A model generated the notes under the pieces. The model saw only the letters and a list, made by a program, of their open reading frames with translations. It did no database searches and was not told the DNA's origin. Of a DNA stretch of 64,000 bases, positions 27,321 to 36,358 are shown piece after piece. Source of the DNA: Planctomycetota bacterium (lineage in GTDB: Bacteria > Planctomycetota > Planctomycetia > Planctomycetales > Planctomycetaceae). The translations under genes were made by a program, and so were the position numbers. The stretch is from the NCBI GenBank assembly GCA_023417655.1, contig JAEZFD010000065.1:1-64000 (forward strand), in the 5' to 3' direction. Positions within the stretch are counted from its first letter, which is position 1. Each line of letters opens with the position of its first letter.

Positions 27321-28783
27321 CCACTCCTCCCCCTGATGCATCATTCGAAAATGAGAACTGGAAAGAAGAACTGCGGGGGCTGGCGGAAGCACGTCTGCAG
27401 GGGACTGCGACAGAGACCGAACTCCGCCGACTGGAACACCTAATGGTAGCCGATCCCCGGGCGGCTGATTTCTTCGTGTCGCTGCATTGGATCCATGCCG
27501 GGATGTCACTCGTTGCAGATGAGAATCCGGCCATCGCAGTTGTGCGACCACCCCAGACAGTTCAGCGGGAAAAGAAACGCAGTTCACTCGCGACGGTCGG
27601 TGCTGCCCTCGCTCTGCTTCTGATCTGTGGCCTGTCCGTTTTCCTGTTCACCGCCCTCCCGGAACGACCGACACGCCCCAGCATTCTCGCCTGGCTGGAA
27701 TCACGCGATGCCGACCTCGGAAGGAGTTCCCTGTTTGCCGGTGACCGCATTCGTCGCTCTGATGGCACGACAACGATCGTTTTCCGCAATGGAGTCAGCC
27801 TCACGCTTTCTGGTGCTGGCGAACTCGAACTCATTGATGACAAGAACGTCTATCTGCATTCAGGTCAGGTTGGTGTCGACGTCGGTCCCGAAGGGAACGG
27901 ATTCACCGTTCAAACTCCCTCCACAAAAGTCGTTGATCTCGGGACGGAATTCGGTGTCTCGGTTCCCGATTCGAACGAAACGAACGTCGTCGTCTTCAGC
28001 GGTCAAATCCGACTGGAAAAAGAGACGCACCCTGAAGCTGACCTGTTTCGGGGCGAGGGGATGAAAGTCAGTTCCACCGGCCGCAAGACTTCTCTGCAGA
28101 AAATCTGGCAGACCCCAACAGGACGGGACTGGTCGCTGGAGCGGCTGCTCAACGTCAAGACGCCGATTCTTGCCGTTTCGGATAACCGTGAAGACGGAAC
28201 CTGCACGAAATACTACGGCATCGTCCCCGGCGGCTTCGGGGAAGATGCACTGGCTTATGTCGATCGCACCTATGAATGGAACAGTCTGCCGGGTCACCCA
28301 TTTCCGCAGGAGCTGATTGGCGCCGACTATATCCGCACTTTCAACGACACCAAGTTTGCATCGCCGCTAGCGATTGAGCTGACACTCAGTGAGCCCTGTG
28401 TCATCTATGTACTGTTCGATCCACGCCACCACGTTCCGAATTGGCTGGAGAAAGATTTCGAGCGGACGGAAATTCAGCTGGGGCTGGATCTGGGTCGCAC
28501 CAAGGGACCATTCGGCCGACCTGCGCCACCACCGGGTATCACGGCAACACGCTTTCTCGGAGTCGGTCCGGGGCAATCGGTGGACATCCCGTTCGTCGTC
28601 TGGAAGCGGGAAATCTTTGGTCCGCAGCACGTCACACTGGGGCCGAACGGCGACCGATCAGACGAACTCCTCAGCTCCGAAGTTGCCGCAGCCGGATCGA
28701 TGTACGGCATTGTCGTCGCCAGACGAAACGCCCAGGTCTCAACCGAACCGAATCGTCCCCAATTGTCATTCCAGAACCAGTGA
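27317..28783 (+). CDS. FecR-domain membrane protein, putative anti-sigma factor
   Basis: A 488-residue single-pass membrane protein. Residues 1-75 form a cytoplasmic helical region (ELRGLAEARLQGTATETELRRLEHLMVADPRAADFF, typical of the anti-sigma/FecR N-terminus). Residues 92-112 form a membrane helix, and residues 130-250 a FecR domain (VSLTLSGAGELELI, FTVQTPSTKVVDLGTEFGVSV, NVVVFSGQIRLE). The last 220 residues are an extracytoplasmic domain I do not recognise. The ATGA overlap with the sigma gene shows coupled translation and makes it the likely regulator of that sigma factor. Confidence 0.82.
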   Translation: MTTPPPDASFENENWKEELRGLAEARLQGTATETELRRLEHLMVADPRAADFFVSLHWIHAGMSLVADENPAIAVVRPPQTVQREKKRSSLATVGAALALLLICGLSVFLFTALPERPTRPSILAWLESRDADLGRSSLFAGDRIRRSDGTTTIVFRNGVSLTLSGAGELELIDDKNVYLHSGQVGVDVGPEGNGFTVQTPSTKVVDLGTEFGVSVPDSNETNVVVFSGQIRLEKETHPEADLFRGEGMKVSSTGRKTSLQKIWQTPTGRDWSLERLLNVKTPILAVSDNREDGTCTKYYGIVPGGFGEDALAYVDRTYEWNSLPGHPFPQELIGADYIRTFNDTKFASPLAIELTLSEPCVIYVLFDPRHHVPNWLEKDFERTEIQLGLDLGRTKGPFGRPAPPPGITATRFLGVGPGQSVDIPFVVWKREIFGPQHVTLGPNGDRSDELLSSEVAAAGSMYGIVVARRNAQVSTEPNRPQLSFQNQ

Positions 28784-28913
28784 TCACGCTCTCAGTCAGT
28801 CGTCATTGGCAGCCCATTTTGTTCGATGTTAAGGACTTTGCCCGCAATTGAATTTATCCAGAAATTGACATCAATCGTTTATGTCTTCCCGTTTCCAGAG
28901 CAAGAGGACTCCC

Positions 28914-29924
28914 ATGATTTCCCCGCAAGCGTCAATGATCCGGCGTCCCCGTCGAGTTCAAGGATTTACTCTGATTGAATTGTTAGTCGTGATCGCGATT
29001 ATCGCGGTTCTGATCGCCCTGCTGTTGCCTGCCGTGCAGCAGGCGCGGGAAGCAGCACGTCGCTCGCAGTGCAAGAACAATCTGAAGCAGATTGGGCTGG
29101 CGATGCACAACTATCTGGATGTCTACAACGCATTTCCACCAGGCTTGATCAGCCAGATTGCTGACGCTCAGTATGCCGGAGTGACATCGTCGACAGTGGA
29201 CGCGAACGTAGAGTGCTGGGGCTGGGGAGCGTTTCTGCTGCCTTACCTGGAACAGACCGCTCTGTATAACCAGGGCGGAGTCGGCAACGGTTCTCCGCTG
29301 GAGAATGTGCTGACTACTGTCGCCATGACTCCAATTACCGTCTACCGGTGTCCATCGGATTACGCTCCAGCGACCCGGACTCCCTCTCAGTTTGCCACGT
29401 GGGCCACGTCGAACTATAAGGCGAACATGGGACACCGCATCGGGCCACAGTTTGCAGACATCAACCCGACACAGGGGGCAAACGTAGTCTCGACCAAGGT
29501 GGAAGCCAAAGCCACAGGGATGTTCTTCCGTGACATTGTCCGCCGGATCCGCGATGTGACTGATGGTGCCAGTAACACCATCCTCGTCGGCGAAGCCCGT
29601 TACGAGCTGAGCGGCAGCAGCAACTCGACCGCAGCGGTCTGGGCCGGAGCAAAGCGCGGGCTCGGCGGTAACTCAGCGAAGGATGTCTTCGGCACAGGTC
29701 GTGGTCCAATCAACAACACGATTGGAAACTTCAATCAGATCGTCGAGCCGTTCAGCAGCCATCACGTAGGCGGGGCCCAATTCGTCTTCGCAGACGGTTC
29801 CGTCCGATTCCTCTCCGAAAACATCGACTTCACCGCTAACGCGGCAGACAACGAATCCGCAGCGGACAGCACCTATGAGTTCCTGCTGAACCGCGCAGAT
29901 GGACAGCCAGTCGGCGAATACTAA
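28914..29924 (+). CDS. DUF1559 prepilin-like protein
   Basis: A 336-residue pilin-like protein. A basic leader of about 16 residues is followed by a type IV prepilin cleavage site and hydrophobic helix (G-FTLIELLVVIAIIAVLIALL), then the planctomycete signature QQAREAARRSQCKNNLKQIGLAMHNYLD. The DUF1559 domain ends with the H-X-G-G motif segment SSHHVGGAQFVFADGSVRFLSENI. Members are numerous in planctomycetes; the role is unproven, with surface fibres or pseudopili assumed. ATG 28914 has AGAGGA 5 nt before it; an ATG at 28881 is possible. It follows the sigma/FecR pair by 130 bp. Confidence 0.9.
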   Translation: MISPQASMIRRPRRVQGFTLIELLVVIAIIAVLIALLLPAVQQAREAARRSQCKNNLKQIGLAMHNYLDVYNAFPPGLISQIADAQYAGVTSSTVDANVECWGWGAFLLPYLEQTALYNQGGVGNGSPLENVLTTVAMTPITVYRCPSDYAPATRTPSQFATWATSNYKANMGHRIGPQFADINPTQGANVVSTKVEAKATGMFFRDIVRRIRDVTDGASNTILVGEARYELSGSSNSTAAVWAGAKRGLGGNSAKDVFGTGRGPINNTIGNFNQIVEPFSSHHVGGAQFVFADGSVRFLSENIDFTANAADNESAADSTYEFLLNRADGQPVGEY

Positions 29925-30056
29925 GCCCGCGATCGTCGCTTGTCACAGTTCGTCATTATGTTGAGAGCCATTCGCGAGACCGGGTGCCCGCCGGAAGCAA
30001 CCTCACACTGCTGCCTCACACCGTAATCACTTCATGCTGCTTTCAGGGAATTCTGA

Positions 30057-30449
30057 ATGTTTAGATTCGTAAGTACTGCACTCGCAATCTGCCTGATCGC
30101 AGGCTGCAGTCAGTCGACAGCTCCTCAACTGATCGCTGTGTCAGGGGTCGTGTCACTCGACGGAAAACCGCTGCCGAATGCGACAGTCATGTTTCAACCT
30201 GAATCAGGCCGCCCCTCTCTGGCGACAACCGACCAGTCTGGACGGTATCAGCTTCTCTATACCCGCTCGGTCCCTGGCGCGATTCCCGGAAAGCATATTG
30301 TAAACATCCGCACTCGCGCGGAAGATGAGTCTGGCCGTGAAGTGACAAAGGAGTTTCTGCCACCCCGTTATCACGACCAGACCGAGCTGACCGCCGATGT
30401 CAGCAAGGAAAACAAGGTCATCAACTTCGATCTGACCTCCGGCAAATAG
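30057..30449 (+). CDS. small lipoprotein with carboxypeptidase-regulatory-like domain
   Basis: A 130-residue exported lipoprotein: signal peptide plus lipobox LIAGC (Cys16), then one beta-sandwich domain of the transthyretin/carboxypeptidase-regulatory type (VSGVVSLDGKPLPNATVMFQPE, ATTDQSGRYQLLYT, GKHIVNI). In planctomycetes such genes very often follow a DUF1559 gene, as here. A second DUF1559-lipoprotein pair occurs at 38267-39890. The function is unknown, probably a surface-associated binding or assembly component. Confidence 0.85.
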   Translation: MFRFVSTALAICLIAGCSQSTAPQLIAVSGVVSLDGKPLPNATVMFQPESGRPSLATTDQSGRYQLLYTRSVPGAIPGKHIVNIRTRAEDESGREVTKEFLPPRYHDQTELTADVSKENKVINFDLTSGK

Positions 30450-30538
30450 CCGTCTGCCTTGAAATCATTCCTGCCTGGAAGCTGCGACGCTGCTGAGCGG
30501 CGAGAATACTGGACTTAACCTGCACTGGAGTTTTACTC

Positions 30539-32056
30539 ATGGCCGAATCACATCCCTCAACCAACCGCCGATCATTCTTACAGACGCTCGGAGCGGGGGC
30601 GGTCATTGCCCCCACCTCGCTGATGTTCACACGCGGCAACACCGCGGCCGCAAGCGAAGGGACGAAGCCTTTCACGCCGCCCAACCTCCTCAAGGGTGAG
30701 GTCATTCCAACCTCAGGTCAGCTCCTTGAGGGACAGAAGCGATTCATCGAAGCTCCTCGTGAGATCCCCGTCGCAGGGCATAGCGATATCCTGATCGCGG
30801 GAGCGGGGCCCGCTGGTGTCGGCGCCGCACTCGCCGCTGCCCGCGCTGGCGCCAGTGTTCGAGTCATCGAGTGCGCAGGCTGTGTCGGCGGTGTCTGGAC
30901 GGCAGGCATGCTGACTAAAATTATCGATGCCGGAAATAAGTCCGGAGTCATGAAGGAGATCATGAACGACCTGGTTGTCAGGGGATCGAACGTCGCTAAA
31001 CAGACGCGTGGCGAGGTCTATGATCCCGAACTCTGTAAGCTCATTCTTGAAGAGAAATTCGGACAGGCCGGCATCAAGGTTCAACTGCACACTCAGCTGG
31101 TCGGTGCAATCAAGGACCAGCACAACCGCGTGGTCGCCGTCATCACCGAATCGAAATCAGGTCGCCAGGTCTGGACAGCCGAACGCTTCATCGACTGTTC
31201 AGGGGACGGCGATCTCGCCGCTCAGGCGGGATGCGGGTTCGACGTCGGCATGACCTCGAACTGCGAATGTCAGCCGATGACGCTGATGGCGCTGCTGACT
31301 GGGATCAAGGAAGAAGAAGTTTCTGAATTCATCCGCGAACGTGGGGCAGAAGCCAAATCCCGATTCCTGAAATTCATGAACGCGTCCGGCATCAACCCGT
31401 CCTACCGGGCTCCCACGCTGCGGCACCTGCACAGCGGGATTTACTCCATCATGACGAATCATGAATACGCTGTGCCGGCGTTCGATGCCGCACAGATTTC
31501 TGACGCCACGATCAGGGCTCGCGCCGAAATTCATGCCATTGTTGATGCACTGCGGAACCTGGGTGGGCCGTGGTCGAACCTGGCTGTCGTCGCCACGGCG
31601 GAGCAAATCGGAATCCGCGAAGGACGCCGAATTCACGGGCGGTACACCATCACTGCTCAAGACCTCGTGAACGGGATGAAGCATCCCGACGGGATCTGCA
31701 AGGCGCGATTTGGATTCGATGTCCATAACATTCTGGAAGACGGTTCGAACCCTCCTGCGATTCGCGAGGCAATTAAGAATCGCCCCAAGCCATACGACAT
31801 TCCATTGCCATCATTGATCGCGAAGGATGTCGACGGCCTGATGATGGCCGGACGCTGTATCAGCGGCGATTTCCTCGCCCACTCCAGCTATCGCGTGACG
31901 GGGAACTCCGTCCCGATGGGTGAGGCAGCCGGACTGACCTGCGTGGCATCCCTCAAGAAGTCTGTGATGCCACATGAACTGTCATGGAGCGAAGTTCAAC
32001 AGATCACAGGGACCGATCTGAAATCCACGGACTCAAAAGAGACCGTGTCGAAATAA
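30539..32056 (+). CDS. Tat-exported FAD-dependent oxidoreductase
   Basis: A 505-residue flavoprotein of the FAD_oxidored (PF12831-like) family. A Tat-type signal is likely (STNRRSFLQTLGAGAVIAPTS, 7-27). The dinucleotide-binding motif is DILIAGAGPAGVGAALAAARAGA (83-105) and a second FAD segment is DCSGDGDLAAQAG. The C-terminal part contains DVDGLMMAGRCISGDFLAHSSYRVTGNS and MGEAAG, the family's FAD-contact region. The substrate is unknown. It is the last gene of a + strand run from the sigma factor, 89 bp after the lipoprotein, and is followed by a stable hairpin. Confidence 0.85.
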   Translation: MAESHPSTNRRSFLQTLGAGAVIAPTSLMFTRGNTAAASEGTKPFTPPNLLKGEVIPTSGQLLEGQKRFIEAPREIPVAGHSDILIAGAGPAGVGAALAAARAGASVRVIECAGCVGGVWTAGMLTKIIDAGNKSGVMKEIMNDLVVRGSNVAKQTRGEVYDPELCKLILEEKFGQAGIKVQLHTQLVGAIKDQHNRVVAVITESKSGRQVWTAERFIDCSGDGDLAAQAGCGFDVGMTSNCECQPMTLMALLTGIKEEEVSEFIRERGAEAKSRFLKFMNASGINPSYRAPTLRHLHSGIYSIMTNHEYAVPAFDAAQISDATIRARAEIHAIVDALRNLGGPWSNLAVVATAEQIGIREGRRIHGRYTITAQDLVNGMKHPDGICKARFGFDVHNILEDGSNPPAIREAIKNRPKPYDIPLPSLIAKDVDGLMMAGRCISGDFLAHSSYRVTGNSVPMGEAAGLTCVASLKKSVMPHELSWSEVQQITGTDLKSTDSKETVSK

Positions 32057-32082
32057 CTTCGCTTCCGCCAGACACAAAAGAG

Positions 32083-32121
32083 CAGGGGCAGCGCCGTCTT
32101 CTCGAGACAGCACTGCCCCTG
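32083..32121 (+). terminator. hairpin terminator after the FAD oxidoreductase gene
   Basis: CAGGGGCAG (32083-32091) pairs with CTGCCCCTG (32113-32121), with an inner GTCT/AGAC stem. It lies 27 nt after the stop. The following TCGATTTCAT is only weakly U-rich. Because the next gene is convergent, it may stop transcription from both sides. Confidence 0.6.
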
Positions 32122-32186
32122 TCGATTTCATCCCCGTCGTTTACATCTCCGGGATTCGCCACTGGAATCCAGCGAGATAGGAAGGG

Positions 32187-33404
32187 TCACGTGATTGATC
32201 GCAGCAACTCGACAAGTTGTTCAGTCGTCAGCTTTCGAGGATTGTTGCTGAGCCGTTCGAGATTCACTTTCCGCGAGATGCCGAGCAACTCTTCATCCCC
32301 TCCGTGAACTCCAAATGGGGAAAGCCGAATCTGGCAGCCGACGCGCTGCACGAAATCCTGAATCACCTGACATCCCTGTTGCGGTGTTTCGCAGTTCAGA
32401 ACACTCAGGATCCGCTTGATCCGCTGCTGGACGAAGGCCACTCCCCGAGGATCATTCACATCGTTCTCTGTGACTCCGGCATTGTGTACGAGCATGGGGC
32501 CGAGAGTCAGCGCAACAGCCTGACCATGTGGCACCCCATAGTCTGAAGTGAACGCATAGGAGATGGCATGAGGAGCAGTCGTCCGGGTCTGGTTAATTGC
32601 CCGGCCAGCCAGATGAGCCGCACGACACATCGCCAGACGCGACTCATGATCCTGAGATCGAACCGCCCGTTCGAGGTGCAGGAACGCTAGCTCCGCGGCT
32701 TCCTGTGCGTTACTGAATGACTGGTCGTTCGAACGCACACTCCACATCGATTCAATCGCCTGAGAGAACGCATCAAGACCGGTCTGGGCAGTGATCGGAG
32801 CCGGAAGATTCGCCGTCAATGCGGCATCCAGCACGCAATAAGCTGGCATGAGTGCGGGATGATCAACCGAGTGCTTCACACCGTCGAGATAGACGACAGC
32901 GAACTGCGTGGCCTCGCTGCCGGTTCCTGATGTCGTCGGAACCACGATCAACGGGCACCGGGGTTCCGTCAGCAGACTGGACTTTGTCACCAGCGTGTGG
33001 GGATCCACCGGGCTGTTCGAAAGAGTGACGATCAACTTCGAAATATCAATTGCGGTTCCGCCCCCAATGCAGAGCACGACATCAGGCCGCGCCTCCTGAA
33101 ACAGCTTCATTCCGCTGAGGACATCTTCGAACTTGGGATTCGGTTCGAAGTTACTGAACGAGGTAACCTCGTAATTTCGAAGGATTGGTTCGATTTCACG
33201 TTTCGCCCCGGAATGGTCATAGGCAATCTCGTCGATAACCAGAAACACCGACTTCGCCTGCAGACGGTTCAACAAGTCTGCAACATCATCCACTTTCGAC
33301 AGACATCGATCATCTGTCATGACAGCAGACGGAGGCGAAGGGACTTGCCGGGATGAGGTGACGGCAGGCGACGGATGAGAGGCGCTGGATTTGAGTGTCT
33401 TCAA
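32187..33404 (-). CDS. iron-type (group III) alcohol dehydrogenase, likely phosphonoacetaldehyde/hydroxyethylphosphonate specific
   Basis: A 405-residue Fe-ADH family enzyme. The NAD-binding motif is CIGGGTAIDISK (112-123), and PTTSGTGSEATQFAV (156-170) is typical. The metal-site region shows Asp211, His279 and His293, but the usual second ligand at D+4 is Gln215 (GLDAFSQAIES) instead of His. Fe-ADHs of this branch include phosphonoacetaldehyde reductases, and the two upstream genes are phnA and phnY, so the substrate is probably a 2-carbon phosphonate alcohol or aldehyde. That is inference from context. The start appears to be TTG, with GGAG 6 nt upstream; ATG 33320 is an alternative that drops a low-complexity leader. 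Confidence 0.75.
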   Translation of the reverse strand: MKTLKSSASHPSPAVTSSRQVPSPPSAVMTDDRCLSKVDDVADLLNRLQAKSVFLVIDEIAYDHSGAKREIEPILRNYEVTSFSNFEPNPKFEDVLSGMKLFQEARPDVVLCIGGGTAIDISKLIVTLSNSPVDPHTLVTKSSLLTEPRCPLIVVPTTSGTGSEATQFAVVYLDGVKHSVDHPALMPAYCVLDAALTANLPAPITAQTGLDAFSQAIESMWSVRSNDQSFSNAQEAAELAFLHLERAVRSQDHESRLAMCRAAHLAGRAINQTRTTAPHAISYAFTSDYGVPHGQAVALTLGPMLVHNAGVTENDVNDPRGVAFVQQRIKRILSVLNCETPQQGCQVIQDFVQRVGCQIRLSPFGVHGGDEELLGISRKVNLERLSNNPRKLTTEQLVELLRSIT

Positions 33405-33546
33405 TTGTGTCTCCGTCGGACGGACATGAGTAGGCCAAAATAAGTCGGCCAGAACCAGCGACCCTGAATGAGCGAAACAGAGTCTGCAAATGACGTGGCG
33501 AAAATTCCTGCAATGCGTTCTCCCCAGGGAGCAATCGACGCACGTT

Positions 33547-34986
33547 TTACCAGGGAATTGACCAAGTCTTTGTATAGGACATGAACTTCATCGCCTCGAC
33601 AATTCCTTCTTTAATACCCAATCCGGAATCTTTGACGCCGCCGAATGGAGTCGACTCGATTCGATACCCGGGAACCTGATTGATGTTCACGGTTCCCGTC
33701 CGAACCCCTTTGACGATCTTCAAAGCATTCGCGAGATTGTTCGTGACAACCCCCGTTGACAGGCCGAACGCCGTCCCATTGGCCAGCTGAATCGCATCGT
33801 CAACGTCCTCGATCACCAGAATCGGTGCCAGCGGTCCAAATGATTCCTGAACAACCATTTCTGCCGTTCGGGGAACGTCAGCAATGACTGTCGGCTCGAG
33901 CAATGCTCCGGATCGGCGACCGCCACACAGAATCTTGGCCCCTTGCTCGACAGCGGCTTCAGCAACTCCCAAGAGGTGTTTCGCTGACTGCTCGGTGATC
34001 ACAGTCCCGACGCGAGTCTGAGGATCAAACGGATTCCCGCAAATGTACTCACGGGTTTTCGCAACGAAACGCTCGGTGAACTCATTAAGGATGGATCGCT
34101 GAATCAATAACCGCTTCACGGCAGTGCAGCGCTGCCCGGAATTCCGATAGCATCCCTCTGCCGCGAGAGTGACGGCCTGATCCATGTCGGCATCCTCGAG
34201 CACGATCAGAGGAGAATTTCCGCCCAGTTCCAGGCAGACTTTTTTGTATCCTGCGATATGGCTGATTCGCTTTCCGATGCTCACGCTTCCGGTAAACGTC
34301 ACCAGCTCGATGCGAGGATCCTGAATCAACGGTTCGAGCACCGTATCAACCGGTCCCAGAAACGTACTCAGCATCGCAGGCGGGAGCCCCGCTTCGTACA
34401 GCAGTTCCGTAAACCGGATCGCCGTCAGTGGAGTTCGTTCCGACGGCTTCAGAATCAATGGCGTCCCCGCAGCAATCGCGGGGGCAACCTTATGGGCGAC
34501 CTGATTCAACGGATGATTGAATGGAGTAATCGCCAGAGCGAGACGCAGGGGTTCTCGCACTGTGAAGATCTTGCGGCTCTGTCCCTGAGGAGACACGTCC
34601 CCGGAGAACGACTGACCTTCGACCTTCAGACATTCCAGGCTGGCGAACCGCAGGACATCCAGCGCGCGCCCGACTTCATAGAAGGTCTCCTTCAGGCAGA
34701 GTCCTGATTCAGCCGTGATCAGATGCGCGAACTCTTCACGTCGCGCACTGAGCAGCTCCCGGGCGCGATCGAGAATCTCGAATCGCTGATAGTTACTCAA
34801 TGCCGGACGGGGAGCAAGCGCCGCCTCGATGGCCCGTTCCGCCTGATCAAGACTGATCGAAACGGCCGAACCGACCCGATCTCCATTGAAAGGGTGCTTG
34901 ACTTCAAGTCGAGAACCGGAAGTAATGGCTTCCCCTGCGATCAGCGCAGGAAGTTCAATTCCAGTCGGCATGGGGATGACATTCAT
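33547..34986 (-). CDS. phnY: phosphonoacetaldehyde dehydrogenase (aldehyde dehydrogenase superfamily)
   Basis: A 479-residue NAD(P)-dependent aldehyde dehydrogenase. The active site is clear: Asn157 in ITPFNHPLN, Glu253 in LELGGNSPL and nucleophile Cys287 in NSGQRCTAVKRLL. The fold alone does not fix the substrate. The 1-nt overlap of its start with the phnA stop (TGATG) makes phosphonoacetaldehyde the likely substrate, giving phosphonoacetate for the hydrolase, as in known phnAY systems. The Fe-ADH gene follows after 142 bp. A generic glyceraldehyde-3-phosphate or lactaldehyde-type dehydrogenase is the alternative. Confidence 0.8.
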   Translation of the reverse strand: MNVIPMPTGIELPALIAGEAITSGSRLEVKHPFNGDRVGSAVSISLDQAERAIEAALAPRPALSNYQRFEILDRARELLSARREEFAHLITAESGLCLKETFYEVGRALDVLRFASLECLKVEGQSFSGDVSPQGQSRKIFTVREPLRLALAITPFNHPLNQVAHKVAPAIAAGTPLILKPSERTPLTAIRFTELLYEAGLPPAMLSTFLGPVDTVLEPLIQDPRIELVTFTGSVSIGKRISHIAGYKKVCLELGGNSPLIVLEDADMDQAVTLAAEGCYRNSGQRCTAVKRLLIQRSILNEFTERFVAKTREYICGNPFDPQTRVGTVITEQSAKHLLGVAEAAVEQGAKILCGGRRSGALLEPTVIADVPRTAEMVVQESFGPLAPILVIEDVDDAIQLANGTAFGLSTGVVTNNLANALKIVKGVRTGTVNINQVPGYRIESTPFGGVKDSGLGIKEGIVEAMKFMSYTKTWSIPW

Positions 34987-36221
34987 CAGCGAGCAGTTCC
35001 ATTGCAGACAAGGTCAAAGATATCGAAGTTCCGCACGTCGCCGCCGACCTGGCGTCGAGCTCCCCCAGTCAATGGGTGGGAAATAATCAGAGGCACCATT
35101 TCTTCATAGCGGCCCCCATGTGAACGCAGCCCGCCATCAAGCGCGGCAAGATCGTGTTGTGCCGGAGTCCGACCGACGACAACATCCCGGGCGGACAGCA
35201 CGCAGAGATCCCCGATCCGATCTTCTGGCAGCTCCAACAGTCGCGCGGCTTCCGTTCGCTGATAAACTTCTGTAATGCCTGGGTGACTCTGCAGCCATGC
35301 GGCCACTTCTCCTACATTGCAGTTCTCCGGCAGATGAACGGTGACGAACGATCCCAGTGCTCCATGGTGAAGAACATATGGATCGGTGATCGGGCAGATG
35401 ACCTTGATTCCCTCGCCGAACTTCTCGGTCAGCAGAGACTCAACGTAGATCACGTTGGGTTCGCCGTTCTCCTGATTCTTTCCGTTCATCCCATGATCGG
35501 CAGTCAGTCCGAGAATGGCTCCGAGTTCCAGCAGCTTTCCAAATCGCTCGTCCATTGCGGCATAGAAGTCCATCGACTCTGGTGCCTCGGGAGCGTACTT
35601 GTGCTGCATGTAATCTGTCAGAGACAGATAAAGGAAGTCGGCCTGACCACTCTCCAGCAAGGCGACGCCGGCATCGAGTACAAACAGACTCGCATCCGCG
35701 CTATAGATCTTCGGAGCAGGGCGGCCGACGAGGGCAGGCACCCCGGTGATCCCGTGAACTTCCTGAGTCGTCTGGTCAGCTTTCTCTGCGGAGAAAGCGA
35801 TTCCCTTTAATCCATGTGACAGAATCTCACGAAGCTTGTCTTTCGCGGTCACCATGGCGACCTTGCGACCTGCTGCAGAGGCCCCGGCCAGAATCGTCTC
35901 GCAACGCAGAAAGCGAGACGAATTCATCATCACTTCCTCGCCCGTTTCGGGATCGAGAAAGTAGTTTCCGGAGATTCCCGTCACTTCAGGCGGTCGCCCC
36001 GTCACGATGGCAGCGTTGTTGACATTGGTGAATGTCGGCAGAGCGGCCCGCGCGAAACCGCGATATCCATTCACCGTCATCTTCTGAAGATGAGGCATGC
36101 GGCCGTGCGCAGCCGTCACGTCGAGATACTCGTCCGCGCTGCCGTCGATGCAGACCACCACGATGGGCCGTGATGGAGGAGAGTAGTTACGACCGTTTGC
36201 AGAGAAAGCAGTTGAGGACAT
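34986..36221 (-). CDS. phnA: phosphonoacetate hydrolase
   Basis: A 411-residue alkaline-phosphatase-superfamily C-P hydrolase that splits phosphonoacetate to acetate and phosphate with two zinc ions. Seen in sequence: metal ligand Asp26 in VVVCIDGSAD, the nucleophile Thr65 in LPTFTNVNNAAIVTG, YLSLTDYMQHKY with the second-site Asp/His, TADHGMNGK, and a late GGRYEEMVPLIIS. Length and motifs match phosphonoacetate hydrolases rather than general nucleotide pyrophosphatases. The ribosome site is weak. It is coupled to phnY by a 1-nt overlap and follows another phosphatase-superfamily gene on the same strand. Confidence 0.88.
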   Translation of the reverse strand: MSSTAFSANGRNYSPPSRPIVVVCIDGSADEYLDVTAAHGRMPHLQKMTVNGYRGFARAALPTFTNVNNAAIVTGRPPEVTGISGNYFLDPETGEEVMMNSSRFLRCETILAGASAAGRKVAMVTAKDKLREILSHGLKGIAFSAEKADQTTQEVHGITGVPALVGRPAPKIYSADASLFVLDAGVALLESGQADFLYLSLTDYMQHKYAPEAPESMDFYAAMDERFGKLLELGAILGLTADHGMNGKNQENGEPNVIYVESLLTEKFGEGIKVICPITDPYVLHHGALGSFVTVHLPENCNVGEVAAWLQSHPGITEVYQRTEAARLLELPEDRIGDLCVLSARDVVVGRTPAQHDLAALDGGLRSHGGRYEEMVPLIISHPLTGGARRQVGGDVRNFDIFDLVCNGTAR

Positions 36222-36358
36222 CTGGAATCAAGTCACTTATGGAGAAGGAAAAATGAGAATCGAGGAGAAGGGACCGGCCCGGTGATTGCACTGGCTTGGG
36301 CTGAGCCGATGATCTACTGCCGCAGACCATCGACTGCCGACGGCTTTCTGCCAACGGT

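Noticed and set aside
35154..35810. A 218-codon + strand frame opposite phnA
   Set aside because: Shadow of phnA, whose catalytic motifs fix the coding strand.
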